Position numbers and translations under genes: made by a program
Part shown: positions 25,721 through 35,023 of the stretch, one piece after another
Layout: each line of letters opens with the position of its first letter
Position numbering within the stretch: the stretch's first letter is position 1
NCBI GenBank assembly: GCA_003247575.1
Contig: QJZC01000026.1
Location: 62,001-126,000 of the forward strand
DNA: 64,000 nt
Source: Pseudomonadota bacterium
GTDB taxonomy: Bacteria > Myxococcota_A > UBA9160 > SZUA-336
Reading direction: 5' to 3'
Notes under the pieces: generated by a model
Told to the model about the DNA's origin: nothing
Databases searched by the model: none
The model's input: the letters and a program-made list of their open reading frames with translations, nothing else

Positions 25721-27145
25721 CTACTGACCGAGGACGACCAAGGACGCGAGCAGCTCATTGGTCGCGCTGATGGTTCGCGTATTCGCCTGGAAGGCGCGCT
25801 GAGAGAGAATGAGCTTGACGAACTCGTCGGCGAGATCCGTGTTCGAGAGCTCTAGAAAGCCCGAGCGAACGGTTCCGAACGAGCCCTGATTCGGTGAACC
25901 CTGCACGGCGTTGCCGGATGCAAGCGTCTCGGCAAAGTTGTTGTTTCCGATTCGGTTCAGGCCGGTCGGATTCGCGAAGGTTGCGAGCCCCACCTGCGCG
26001 AGTCGTACGGTCTGCCCATTCGAGAACAGTCCCTCGACGAATCCATCCTCGGTGATGTTGATCGCCTGGAGCGCGCCGGACGCGAACCCGTCCTGGCTGG
26101 TGAACCGGATGAAGTTGTTGACTCCGCTGGCCGCGATTCCGCCGAACTGCGTGGTCTGCTCGCTTCCCGTACCCCCCTGTGCGATCGAGGGACCGAAGTC
26201 GAAGGTGATTGCCTGTCCTGGAGCGGAACCCCCGGTGAAGGCAAAGCCGGACGTGTTCGCCGGTGTCTGTAGAGTCGATGCTGGGGTGCCGTCCGGGGCT
26301 CCGTCGCCGTCCAGGTCGTAGTCCAGCGGCGCTACCGCCACCGTTCCCTCGCTTGCGAGCAGTCCACCATTGGTGAACACCAGCGTCCCACTCTGCAAGG
26401 GCACGAACTGATCGGCCGGAGTTGAGGCGAAGCCGGTGAAACCGGGTATGGACGCGAAGTCGATCTCGCTTCGGTTCAGGCCTGCGTAGTACTCCCACTG
26501 GTTCGTGATAGCGGTCTTCTTGAAGTAGATGGTGAGGTCGCGCGGGTTTCCGAGAGAGTCGAAGGTGCGGATGCCGGTCTGGAAGTTCGAGGTCGCCACG
26601 GGATTCGTGTGATCGAACGCCGCGGGGATCACGGTGTCGTTCGGATCCAGGTTGATGTTGATGTTGACGACAGAGGTCGGGTTCGGCTGTGAGGAGACCG
26701 TGGAGAGGTCGATGGGCCCGAGGGCGCCATTCGGGATGCCAGTGGCCGAGACTCCGAACCCGAGCACGGATTGACCGATGTTGTTCACGAGCACCTGATT
26801 GGCGTCCAGGCGGAAGACACCGGCACGCGTATAGAACACGCCCGTCGTGTCCTGGACGATGAAGAATCCATCTCCGTCGATGCCCAGGTCCGTCGTCACA
26901 CCGGTCGTCTCGAGCGAGCCCTGCGCGAAGTCGACATTCGTGTCAGCCAGGCGCGAGCCTGCTCCGATCTGCCCGACGGAGTTTCCGGATCCGATGCTCT
27001 GTGAGAGCACGTCCACGAATTCGGCGCGGGAAGACTTGAACCCGGTGGTCTGTGCGTTGGCGATGTTGTCGCCGATGATCGAGATTGCGTTTCCGGCAGA
27101 GTTGAGTCCGGATACACCCGAGAACAGGCTAGAGAGGATACCCAT
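25721..27145 (-). CDS. flgE: flagellar hook protein FlgE
   Basis: Hook subunit. The 474-residue protein has the axial N-terminus (SIIGDNIANAQTTGFKSSRA), the DLGIDGDGFFIVQD motif, a long variable middle and the C-terminal DEFVKLILSQRAFQANTRT helix. AAAGGAGAA precedes the ATG. It follows flgD, the hook cap protein, by 31 bases, matching the order used to build the hook. Confidence 0.96.
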   Translation of the reverse strand: MGILSSLFSGVSGLNSAGNAISIIGDNIANAQTTGFKSSRAEFVDVLSQSIGSGNSVGQIGAGSRLADTNVDFAQGSLETTGVTTDLGIDGDGFFIVQDTTGVFYTRAGVFRLDANQVLVNNIGQSVLGFGVSATGIPNGALGPIDLSTVSSQPNPTSVVNININLDPNDTVIPAAFDHTNPVATSNFQTGIRTFDSLGNPRDLTIYFKKTAITNQWEYYAGLNRSEIDFASIPGFTGFASTPADQFVPLQSGTLVFTNGGLLASEGTVAVAPLDYDLDGDGAPDGTPASTLQTPANTSGFAFTGGSAPGQAITFDFGPSIAQGGTGSEQTTQFGGIAASGVNNFIRFTSQDGFASGALQAINITEDGFVEGLFSNGQTVRLAQVGLATFANPTGLNRIGNNNFAETLASGNAVQGSPNQGSFGTVRSGFLELSNTDLADEFVKLILSQRAFQANTRTISATNELLASLVVLGQ

Positions 27146-27176
27146 TTCAACGTTCTCCTTTGCAGCTTCAACGTAC

Positions 27177-28079
27177 CTAGCGTGCCTGGTTCAAGATCTG
27201 TGTGATCTCGGATGGGTCTACCTCGACCCCACCCGCAAGGATTCTGGTGTTGCCATCGACCACCCGTACGGACTGGGCGATCGCGCTCTGAGTCGTGCGG
27301 AGCTCCGCGGGCTCTCGCTGCCCCGCGAGGTCGAGCCCTTGCAGTGCGAAGCGATAGCTGCCGCCCGGGGTGAACTCGAAGGGGATCGAGTCCCCATTGG
27401 CGTCCCGCGCGAGCACGAACTCGCCGTCGACCCGCGCTAGGCGCTGGAACTGGATGGTGCCGGCTCCGGTTGGGCCGGTCAGCCGAACCTGCCCATCTTC
27501 GAAGCTCAGCCGATAGTCGCCGGCGGCTAGCGGACCCGGTGGTGGCGTAATCACGATCGGGGGGCCGTCGGGATCGTCGGGATTTGGAACTTCTCTGGGA
27601 TCGGACGCCGCGCGAGTCAAGCTGAACACGCCTGCCTGACTCCCCTCGGTATCGAAGACCTGGACGACCAGCGCGGAGTTCCCACTCGGCACGTCGGTGG
27701 CTAGCTCGGCGTTGGCGGCCTGACCGGGCACCGGCGCCGTGAGCGTGTCGGAGGCGAACTCGACGCGCCGACCGAGCAGACCGACAGGGTCGAAGCCAGC
27801 GATTCCCGCTCCACCTCGGGTCACTCCGATCAGTTCGTCGAGCTTCCCCGAGATGTCCTCGAGTGCTTCCGTGGTGTTGACGGACTGCTCGAGCTGAGAG
27901 AACTGGGCGAGCTGCGCGCTGAGCTCCGAAGAGTCCTGCGGGCTGAGCGGATCCTGTGACTCGAGCTGAGTCAGGAAGATCTTTAGGAAGGCATCACGAT
28001 CGAGCTCCTTGCTGGCTGGGGTCGGTTGGAGGCTCGCTGGATCCTGACGCAGGCTTTCGATGTCGTTGACGATGTCCAT
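27177..28079 (-). CDS. flgD: flagellar hook assembly scaffold FlgD
   Basis: Hook-capping scaffold needed for FlgE polymerisation. With the ATG at 28079 (GAGGAA upstream) the product is 300 residues. It has the N-terminal signature ELDRDAFLKIFLTQLESQDP and QLAQFSQLEQSVNTTEAL, then Ig-like and tudor-like domains, with a proline-rich loop at about residue 167-182. An open frame continues upstream to 28244 over fliK but is unlike FlgD. Confidence 0.94.
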   Translation of the reverse strand: MDIVNDIESLRQDPASLQPTPASKELDRDAFLKIFLTQLESQDPLSPQDSSELSAQLAQFSQLEQSVNTTEALEDISGKLDELIGVTRGGAGIAGFDPVGLLGRRVEFASDTLTAPVPGQAANAELATDVPSGNSALVVQVFDTEGSQAGVFSLTRAASDPREVPNPDDPDGPPIVITPPPGPLAAGDYRLSFEDGQVRLTGPTGAGTIQFQRLARVDGEFVLARDANGDSIPFEFTPGGSYRFALQGLDLAGQREPAELRTTQSAIAQSVRVVDGNTRILAGGVEVDPSEITQILNQAR

Positions 28080-28089
28080 GGCTGGTTCC

Positions 28090-29247
28090 TCAGGCTTGGA
28101 GGTCGATGGCGCCCAGGCTGTAGGTCGGTAGTCGCAACAGGCGGGCGGAGGAGTTGCGAGGCTGATCGTCCGCGCGGGCGTTCGATCCGCGAGAGTCTCG
28201 ATCTGACGCGCCGTTTCCGTCCTGTGTATGGTTCGAGCGCGCATCCTGGTTTCCGGGATCCCGATACTCGACGTTCGCTCGATCGACGTGCAGGCCTTGC
28301 GAGGCGAGTGCCTGCTGGAGCTCGGGGAGATGCCGATGGATCAGCTCCGCTACAGGGAGCCGGTCCGCCAGGATGTCGAGCTGCACGTGTGCATGCGACA
28401 CGCTGATGCGAAGGCCCAGATTTCCGAGCTGGGGGGGGTGGAGCTCGATTCGAGCCTCGCCACCGCGCTGATTCAGCAACAGCCGTGTCTGGTCGAGAAT
28501 GCTTGCTTCGTTTCGCACGGGTAGCTCGGGAAGGACTCGTGTCCCATCCGCTCGGGGAAGCTCCGCGCGCGCCGTGCTCTCCGTTCCCTGGATTCGGGCC
28601 GCTTGCGTACTCTCCGAGTTCAAGACCTCGTCGAAGCTCGACGCAGGAGGTGCAGTCGAGCTCTCTGCGGCGAAACGTGCGGCCAATCGATCATCGTCGT
28701 CGCGCGACTCGCGAGAGTCTGCTCCCTCATCGGTCTGGGTGATCGCCGCTGCCGCCACGTCTGCGCGGGTGTCCGCAGGTGCTTCCGCGCCGAGCTCTGC
28801 TCTCGGTCCAAAGCGGAAGACGCGCTCGCCTGCGACGGAGCCGCGATCCGGGTCTCCGGCCAGGCTGGAGCCCTCCACGTCGGGAACGCGATCGGAAGAG
28901 ACTTCGGCGAGGGTCAGGGGTTGGAAATCCAACTCCGCTCCTGTTGGCTCGGGGTCCGGATCGACATCGAGCTCCCCGAGTTCGTCGGGTGCGACCTCGA
29001 GGTCCTCGCTGGCGAGCTCGAACTCGGAGAGCTCGCCCTGCGTCGGCTCGCTTGGCTCCTCGTCCACGATCTCCTGGCCCTGAGAGAGCAGTCCCAGAGC
29101 GGCCAGGAGGGTGGACGCGAACGCCCTCTCTTCGGCTTCGCCTGGGGCCCGCTCGGCCTTGCTGGGCTGTCCGGTAGACTCGGTCGCGCCGTCCACGGCT
29201 CCGGGCCGCTTGGTCTGGGGGATCGGTTGAGCTGCAACTTCGATCAT
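28090..29247 (-). CDS. fliK: flagellar hook-length control protein FliK
   Basis: Molecular ruler that sets hook length and triggers the FlhB switch. The 385-residue product has a long disordered, acidic Glu/Asp/Pro/Ser-rich N-terminal region. Near residues 270-345 lies the conserved Flg_hook domain with GEARIELHPPQLGNLGLRI and VQLDILADRLPVAELI. The ATG overlaps the upstream gene's stop by 4 bases. The variable N-terminus is normal for FliK. Confidence 0.92.
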   Translation of the reverse strand: MIEVAAQPIPQTKRPGAVDGATESTGQPSKAERAPGEAEERAFASTLLAALGLLSQGQEIVDEEPSEPTQGELSEFELASEDLEVAPDELGELDVDPDPEPTGAELDFQPLTLAEVSSDRVPDVEGSSLAGDPDRGSVAGERVFRFGPRAELGAEAPADTRADVAAAAITQTDEGADSRESRDDDDRLAARFAAESSTAPPASSFDEVLNSESTQAARIQGTESTARAELPRADGTRVLPELPVRNEASILDQTRLLLNQRGGEARIELHPPQLGNLGLRISVSHAHVQLDILADRLPVAELIHRHLPELQQALASQGLHVDRANVEYRDPGNQDARSNHTQDGNGASDRDSRGSNARADDQPRNSSARLLRLPTYSLGAIDLQA

Positions 29248-29747
29248 TTGGGAGTCTCCGCCATCCGTTTCGAGATCTGGACCGCACGGGCTGCGTTCAT
29301 GACGTTCAAGATCTTTCCTGCCTCTCGCTGCTTCATGCTCGAGAGAACCTTGGTTGCCAGGTCGATGGGTAGCTTCTCGAGCAAGCCAGCGGCCTGCTTG
29401 GGCTTCATGTTCTGATAGAAGCTGACGAGCTTCTTGAGGTCCGCTGCCTGTTGCGCGCGCTCCGGCTCGAGGACCAACAATGCCTGCCTTTGGAGCTCGG
29501 TGAGCTCCTCGATCTGCTGGCGGACCGATGCTTCCAGCTGTCGCAGGGCAATCTCTCTCGCGGCGATTTCGAGCGCCCGTTCCGCAAGGGCGGCGGCATC
29601 CGGTGTCGGCTCCTCCGGAGGAGCATCGGCCTGGAGTTCTGCCAGGGATGTCTCGGTCTCTTGGGCGAGCACGTCGTTCGATTCCGTGGCCGCTGACAAG
29701 AGCCCCGGAATCAGGAATACCACCAGCCAGGATCTAGTCGGATTCAT
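29244..29747 (-). CDS. MotE-like exported protein (MgtE-N/FliG-like domain) of the flagellar cluster
   Basis: The 167-residue product has an N-terminal hydrophobic segment (about 5-24), a coiled coil (about 55-105) and a C-terminal domain with FYQNMKPKQAAGLLEKLP and LATKVLSSMKQREAGKILN. These resemble the MgtE-N-like domain of MotE, a periplasmic chaperone-like partner of the stator protein MotC in rhizobia. The ATG at 29747 overlaps the end of fliJ by 14 bases. Genes of this type commonly sit between fliJ and fliK in deltaproteobacteria. The domain call is good; the molecular partner is inferred. Confidence 0.8.
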   Translation of the reverse strand: MNPTRSWLVVFLIPGLLSAATESNDVLAQETETSLAELQADAPPEEPTPDAAALAERALEIAAREIALRQLEASVRQQIEELTELQRQALLVLEPERAQQAADLKKLVSFYQNMKPKQAAGLLEKLPIDLATKVLSSMKQREAGKILNVMNAARAVQISKRMAETPK

Positions 29748-30186
29748 GACGCACCTCGATGGCCTGGGTTCGATTGAGCTCTTCGAGGTGTCGCTCCTCC
29801 CGCTTGAGTCTCGAGCGACGCAGTTCGTTGTCGCGTCGCTCGCTCGCGTGTTCGAGGGCGCGCGTGCGAAGCCGTGCTGCAGTGAGGTCTCGGCGTCGGT
29901 GCTCGAGCTTGCCAAGCGTCTCGGATCGCTTGGTGTGCAGCTGCTCGAGCACTGTGGTCAGGTGTGCTCGGTACTGATCGACCTGACGCAGCTGGCCTGG
30001 CTCCGAGCGGATGTGTGTGTCCATCCAGCTCGCATTGCCGCTCTTCGTGAGCTTCTTCGCGACCTCTTCGATGTAACCTTCGAGCTGCTGCACGTCCGCG
30101 CGCACGCGTCCGAACTCGCGTAGGTGCTTCGACTCCTCGAGGCGCGCCAGGCGAACGAGCACTCCGAGTTTCGACTTGCGCCTCAC
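29734..30186 (-). CDS. fliJ: flagellar export chaperone FliJ
   Basis: Coiled-coil stalk-like protein of the export ATPase complex. The 150-residue product is basic and helical throughout with heptad-like leucines. It begins LGVLVRLARLEESKHLREFG and ends in a charged ERHLEELNRTQAIEVR stretch. FliJ sequences are weakly conserved; position directly after fliI (4-base overlap) supports the call. Confidence 0.88.
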   Translation of the reverse strand: MRRKSKLGVLVRLARLEESKHLREFGRVRADVQQLEGYIEEVAKKLTKSGNASWMDTHIRSEPGQLRQVDQYRAHLTTVLEQLHTKRSETLGKLEHRRRDLTAARLRTRALEHASERRDNELRRSRLKREERHLEELNRTQAIEVRHESD

Positions 30187-31490
30187 TTCGTGGCTCCTCC
30201 GAGTGCTGCCTGCAGTCGTGCGACGGTACCGGCCAAGGGGCTCACGGTTCCGATGTCCTGTCGCAACAGCTCCTCGATGGCTCTGCGCACCTGAATCGCC
30301 AGATCCACGTCGGGATCGCTGCCCGCTGAGTAGGCGCCCACTTGAATCAGATCCTGGGCATCGCGGTATGCGGCGAGAAGCCGGCGAAGCTTCGAAGCCA
30401 GCTGTCTGTGTTCCGCGGGGGTTACGAACTCCATCGCCCGGCTCACACTGGCCAGGGGATCGACTGCCGGGAACTGGCCCCGCTCGGCGAGCTCGCGCGA
30501 CAGCACGATATGGCCGTCGAGTATGGCGCGCAGCGCATCCGCGATCGGGTCGTCCAGGTCATCCCCCTCCACCAACACGGTGTAGAGCCCGGTGATGCTT
30601 CCGGTACCCACTCTCCCGGCTCGCTCGAGCAGACCGGGTAGGGCGGCGAACACGCTCGGTGTATAGCCCTTGGTCGTCGCTGGCTCTCCGCGCGCGAGGC
30701 CGATCTCTCTAGCCGCCATGGCGAAGCGCGTCAGGGAGTCCATCACGAGGAGAACCTGTGAGCCGAGGTCGCGAAAGTACTCCGCGATCGCGGTGGCGGC
30801 GTAGGCGCCGCGCACGCGCAGTAGCGGAGAAGCGTCGGCCGGTACGGCGACGACGACCGTCGTACGCCGCGCAGCTCCGAGCTCTCGCTCGATGAACTCC
30901 CGTACCTCGCGCCCGCGCTCGCCGATCAAGCCCACGACCCGAACGTCTGCGTCCGTTCCTCGGGTGATCATCCCCATGAGCGTGCTCTTGCCGACACCGG
31001 CTCCAGCAAAGAGTCCGACGCGCTGTCCACGTGCAAACGTCGTCAATGCGTTGAGTACGGTTACTCCGACGTCCAGGGGCTCCTCGAGCATGGGGCGCCC
31101 GAGCGGGTCCATTGGCGAGCGATACAGAGCCGCTCGATCGCCCGGTGGGAACGGAGTGCCGTTGTCGATGGGATCTCCCAGTGGGTCTACCACCCGGCCA
31201 AGCAGAAACTCGCCAGCGGGGACGGATGCGTTCCTCGCGCGCGGCCAAACACGGCAGCCCGCGGACACTCCTCGGAAATCGCGCAGACCCATGAGCTCGA
31301 GTCGGTCGCCATGGAAACCGACGATCTCGGCAGGGACGAAGTCGCCAGAGTGCAGCTCGATCTCCGTCATTCCCCCCACGGGGAGGTCGAGCCCGCGAAC
31401 CTCGGCGAGCTGGCCCTTGAGCGCGCTCACGAAACCTCCGCAGAGCGGGACTCCGATGTCCGGGTGGATCATGTCGGCGAGCGAGCTCAT
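30183..31490 (-). CDS. fliI: flagellum-specific export ATPase FliI
   Basis: F1-beta-like ATPase that energises flagellar export. The 435-residue protein has GRVVDPLGDPID, the P-loop AGAGVGKST (162-170), GERGREVREFIE, VLLVMDSLTRFAMAAREIG and a C-terminal AYRDAQDLIQVGAY, all FliI features. The ATG at 31490 overlaps the fliH stop by 4 bases; the open frame further upstream to 31724 does not resemble FliI. Confidence 0.97.
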   Translation of the reverse strand: MSSLADMIHPDIGVPLCGGFVSALKGQLAEVRGLDLPVGGMTEIELHSGDFVPAEIVGFHGDRLELMGLRDFRGVSAGCRVWPRARNASVPAGEFLLGRVVDPLGDPIDNGTPFPPGDRAALYRSPMDPLGRPMLEEPLDVGVTVLNALTTFARGQRVGLFAGAGVGKSTLMGMITRGTDADVRVVGLIGERGREVREFIERELGAARRTTVVVAVPADASPLLRVRGAYAATAIAEYFRDLGSQVLLVMDSLTRFAMAAREIGLARGEPATTKGYTPSVFAALPGLLERAGRVGTGSITGLYTVLVEGDDLDDPIADALRAILDGHIVLSRELAERGQFPAVDPLASVSRAMEFVTPAEHRQLASKLRRLLAAYRDAQDLIQVGAYSAGSDPDVDLAIQVRRAIEELLRQDIGTVSPLAGTVARLQAALGGATK

Positions 31491-32104
31491 GGCATCCCTC
31501 GCTTGATCTGCTCGACCAGGCGTCCGGGGCGGCCGTCGTAGCAGCGGCGGGCCGTCTCCAGCACGACTTCTCCCGCATCGAGGCTCGGGTCGGCGGCAAT
31601 CTGTATCGGGCAGTCGACCAGATCCACCTGCAGCTCGGGAAGATGCGTACGGATCAGATCGAGATCTCCGGCGCTCACGTGCAAGGTGAGGGTGCCCTCC
31701 AGCTCCTGTGCTTCTGCGATGCATGCTCGAGCCATGCGCACGGCGACGTCGCCGCCCTGCGACAGCTCCCCATGCAGGATGCGCGAAGCAATCTCGCTGG
31801 CGATCTGCGTGAGCTCACGCTCGGCTTGCGCGATTCGCTCGGCGCGGGCCAGGGACAGCGCGCGTGTGAGCGCCCGGAACTCCTCCAGGACTGGCTCGAG
31901 CTCCTTGAGCGCAGCGGCCCGGCCTCGTTGCTCCCCCTCGATCACACCGTTCTTGAATGCTTCGTCGGGGTCCACCAGGGCTCCGCGAGCGCTCTCGATG
32001 CGTTCGAATGATGCCTGTGAGCGAAACGCGGTCTTTCGGACCGGAGGAGTCTCGCGACCGAGGTGCACGAGATTCGGCCGCTTGAGTCGATCAGACGAGC
32101 TCAT
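31487..32104 (-). CDS. fliH: flagellar export ATPase regulator FliH
   Basis: Peripheral stalk protein that binds FliI and FliN. The 205-residue product has the N-terminal YexG-like region with an EGEQRGRAAALKELEPVLEE helix, then the V-ATPase subunit E-like domain with LTQIASEIASRIL and the C-terminal IQIAADPSLDAGEVVLET motif. It overlaps fliG by 14 bases and fliI by 4. Confidence 0.92.
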   Translation of the reverse strand: MSSSDRLKRPNLVHLGRETPPVRKTAFRSQASFERIESARGALVDPDEAFKNGVIEGEQRGRAAALKELEPVLEEFRALTRALSLARAERIAQAERELTQIASEIASRILHGELSQGGDVAVRMARACIAEAQELEGTLTLHVSAGDLDLIRTHLPELQVDLVDCPIQIAADPSLDAGEVVLETARRCYDGRPGRLVEQIKRGMP

Positions 32105-33116
32105 CTTCGCCTCGGCCCGCGACCATGATCTCGCCGCGGTCGATCATCTCACGCGCGGTATTCGCGATCTGCTGCTGTGCCGTCTCGACCTCGGACAGGC
32201 GAACCGGTCCCATCGAGTCGAGGTCCTCGCGCAGCGATGCAGCCACGCGTTTGGAGACGTTGTTGAGGAACTTCTGGAGCATGGGGTCGTCCGCTCCCTT
32301 GAGAGCCAGCACGAGGGTCTGATTCTCGATGTTGCGTAGCAGCATCTGAATGCCGCGGTCATCCACATCGAGCAGATCCTCGAAGATGAACATGCGCTCA
32401 CGAATCGTCTCGGCAATCTCGGGGTCGTCTTGATCGATCGCTTCGAGTAGCTGGCTTTCGCTTGCGCGATCCATGTGCATGAAGAGTTGAACTGCGACGT
32501 CAACCCCCTGCATCTCCTGTGCACGGCCCGATCCTCCCTCGAATCCCGAAAGCTCTCGTTCCAGGGCTCGATTGAGCTCGACCAGCATGTCCTCCGAGAT
32601 CTTCTCCATGCGCGCGATGCGCATGACCACGTCGGAACGCAGGTCTTCGGGCATCGCCAGCAGAACCTCGGCGGCCTGCAGGGCAGGGAGCTGCGAGATG
32701 ACGAGCGCCGCAGTCTGCGGGTACTCACGTGACAGAATCCTGCCGACCACGCGCGCATCGATGTCCGCCAGCGTGTCCTGGATCTTTCCGACGTCCACGT
32801 CGGTGCGGCCGAAGATCGCGGACAAGCGAGACTCCTCGAAGGTGTCACGGATCATCGAGTCGACGCGTCGCGCCTGGACTCCGGCGATGCCGGCCGCGTG
32901 TCCGCCGAAGACCTTCTGCTTGAAGTCGCGGGCGACCTCCCGTACCAGTGCTTCGTCGGGGGTACCCAGGTCGGTGTCGGCGCGATGGATTCTCGCGAGG
33001 TCGCGGTCGCCCAGGTGTTGCAAGATCTCTCGCGAGACCTCGTAGTCGAGCAGCCGCAGGAGAATCGCGACCTTATGGACGCCGGTAAGGCGTCTCTGCC
33101 TTACTCTCGCAGCCAT
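32091..33116 (-). CDS. fliG: flagellar motor switch protein FliG
   Basis: C-ring protein that contacts the stator and FliF. The 341-residue product has LTGVHKVAILLRLLD at the N-terminus, the ARM-like middle domain (EYPQTAALVISQLPALQAAE), FIFEDLLDVDDRGIQ and LVLALKGADDPMLQKFLNNVS. The charged C-terminal torque helix includes REDLDSMGPVRLSEVETAQQ. It overlaps fliF by 16 bases. Confidence 0.97.
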   Translation of the reverse strand: MAARVRQRRLTGVHKVAILLRLLDYEVSREILQHLGDRDLARIHRADTDLGTPDEALVREVARDFKQKVFGGHAAGIAGVQARRVDSMIRDTFEESRLSAIFGRTDVDVGKIQDTLADIDARVVGRILSREYPQTAALVISQLPALQAAEVLLAMPEDLRSDVVMRIARMEKISEDMLVELNRALERELSGFEGGSGRAQEMQGVDVAVQLFMHMDRASESQLLEAIDQDDPEIAETIRERMFIFEDLLDVDDRGIQMLLRNIENQTLVLALKGADDPMLQKFLNNVSKRVAASLREDLDSMGPVRLSEVETAQQQIANTAREMIDRGEIMVAGRGEDELV

Positions 33117-34705
33117 TGTCGCATCGCCTCAGCCACTTGTTTCGCCTGGTCCTTGGTGATCGGAATCGCAAGCTCCGCGTCGATCGATGGCATCTGGGCG
33201 CGAGCCTCGTCGTCTCCACCCTCTCCCAGCTTCGTCAGAGCGGAAGCTGGAGGTGTCGTCTTCGCGAGCTGCTGCAGCGCGGGGCGCAGCACGAGCATCA
33301 CCAACAGCACCACTCCGACCAACGCGATCAGGAGGCGCGTGATCCCCGGCGCCAGAATCCGGAAGAGCGGGTTCTCCCAGAACGGGGGCTCGGTCAGATC
33401 GATGTCGTCCAGCGGAGAACGAAAGGCGACGTTTCGTACTTCGATCGTATCGCCTCGCTCGCTGTCGAATCCCACGGCGCGTTTTACGATGTCCGTGTAG
33501 ACGAGCAAATCGTCTTCGCTGCGTGGCTGGTAGACGGGTTCGCTGGGCACCGGCTCCTCGGTTGTGGCATCGCCTGCGGGAGGCGGTGGTGTGACGTAGG
33601 TGCCATCGACGAGGACCGCGATCGAGAGCCTTTTGATGTCTCCCATCGGAACCACGGTGGTGCTACGCGAGCGACTCACGTCGAAGTTGAGCGTCTCGCG
33701 GGTGATCGTCTCGTTGCCGTTCTCGGCAGCCGTTGCCTGTCCGGCCTCCCCACCGGGTAGGTTGCTCGGAGTCCCAGGGATCCCCCCGAACGCGGATGCC
33801 GGCGTCGTGCGTGCCTCTTCGGTCGTCTGCGTACTGATGACAGCGGACTCGTCGGGATTGACGCGTTCTTGACGCTCTTCGAAGCGCTGGCGGTTGATGT
33901 CGGCGGCGATGGTGATGACGGACTTGCCCGGACCGAGCGCCGCATCGAGCAGGTTCTGTGCTCGGTGTGTGAGGTCGTTCTCGATCTTGCGTTGCAGGTC
34001 CATGGCCCCCGTGGCAAGTGCGCTGTCCGAGTCCGAGCTTGGCTTTGCCAGCAGGCGACCCTTGTCGTCGACGATCGTGACTCCGCTGACCTCGAGACCT
34101 TCTACAGCCCCTGCGATGAGCTGGCCGATACCAGCGGACTCGGTCACCGACAGCGATTGGCCCGGCCCGAGACTGACGACGACCGCAGCGGTCGGCGGCT
34201 TCCTGTCGCGGCGAAAGGCAGTACGTTCTGGGATGTTGATGTGTACGCGTGCCCAGCGTACCGGCTGTAGCCTCGTGATGGTCCGTCCGAGCTCTCCTTC
34301 GAGGGCCCGGCGGTAGTGGATCTGTTGCTGGAAGGGCGTCATGCCGAGGCTCGCATCGTCGAATACCTCGAAGCCTACGGGGCCAGAGCTCGGCAGTCCC
34401 TTGGCTGCGAGTTCGAGGCGCAGGTCGTAGACGCGTTCCACGGGCACCTGCACTGCGGTGCCGGCGTGCGTGAGCCGGAATGGCACCGTTGCAGAGGTGA
34501 GTTCGTCCACGATCGCGGAGGCGTCCTCCGGGCTCATGCTCGAGAACAGGGTGGCATACTCCGGCTCGCTCGCGACGCGGACCAGCAAGCTTCCCGCACC
34601 GAGGGTGAGCAGTGCGATCGAGAGGAACGCGAGCTTTTGCGCGGAGCTCAGCTGCTTCCAGAACGCGGCCAACTGTGGCCCGATCTTGGAGAGTCCGTCG
34701 AGCAT
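33101..34705 (-). CDS. fliF: flagellar MS-ring protein FliF
   Basis: Builds the MS ring in the inner membrane. The 534-residue protein has an N-terminal membrane helix (about 24-45), EYATLFSSMSPEDASAIVDE, the ring-building domain with HINIPERTAFRRDRKPPTAAV, and a second helix near residues 450-475. The C-terminal cytoplasmic tail ends in AEAMRQWLRE, which binds FliG. It is directly adjacent to fliE. Confidence 0.97.
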   Translation of the reverse strand: MLDGLSKIGPQLAAFWKQLSSAQKLAFLSIALLTLGAGSLLVRVASEPEYATLFSSMSPEDASAIVDELTSATVPFRLTHAGTAVQVPVERVYDLRLELAAKGLPSSGPVGFEVFDDASLGMTPFQQQIHYRRALEGELGRTITRLQPVRWARVHINIPERTAFRRDRKPPTAAVVVSLGPGQSLSVTESAGIGQLIAGAVEGLEVSGVTIVDDKGRLLAKPSSDSDSALATGAMDLQRKIENDLTHRAQNLLDAALGPGKSVITIAADINRQRFEERQERVNPDESAVISTQTTEEARTTPASAFGGIPGTPSNLPGGEAGQATAAENGNETITRETLNFDVSRSRSTTVVPMGDIKRLSIAVLVDGTYVTPPPPAGDATTEEPVPSEPVYQPRSEDDLLVYTDIVKRAVGFDSERGDTIEVRNVAFRSPLDDIDLTEPPFWENPLFRILAPGITRLLIALVGVVLLVMLVLRPALQQLAKTTPPASALTKLGEGGDDEARAQMPSIDAELAIPITKDQAKQVAEAMRQWLRE

Positions 34706-35023
34706 TTAGAGCTGCGTCTCCAGGAGCCGATTCACCCCCTCGACGATGCGGTTGCGCATCTCCATCAGGAGTCGGAACGACCCTTCCGCGTTGTCGATCG
34801 CGATCATCGTGTCGTGAATCGTGCCGCGCCCGTGAACGACCAGGTCCACTGCCTTCTGTGTGGCCTGGACCAGATCCGAATTCGCTTCGCCGATGAACTC
34901 TCCGAGAGTCTGCGCGAATCCCGGCCCGTCCGACGGAGCCGGTCCGATCGTGGGAGTGCTGTCGGCCTCGGTGGAGGTCGGTGGTGTGTAGAAGCCTGCG
35001 GGCCCAAGTGATTCGATCGGCAT
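34706..35023 (-). CDS. fliE: flagellar MS-ring/rod adapter FliE
   Basis: Adapter between MS ring and proximal rod. The 105-residue protein has a variable N-terminus and the FliE core: FAQTLGEFIGEANSDLVQA, then MIAIDNAEGSFRLLMEMRN and a terminal VEGVNRLLETQL. The stop is immediately followed by the fliF ATG; the start shares one base with the flgC stop (TGATG). Confidence 0.94.
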   Translation of the reverse strand: MPIESLGPAGFYTPPTSTEADSTPTIGPAPSDGPGFAQTLGEFIGEANSDLVQATQKAVDLVVHGRGTIHDTMIAIDNAEGSFRLLMEMRNRIVEGVNRLLETQL

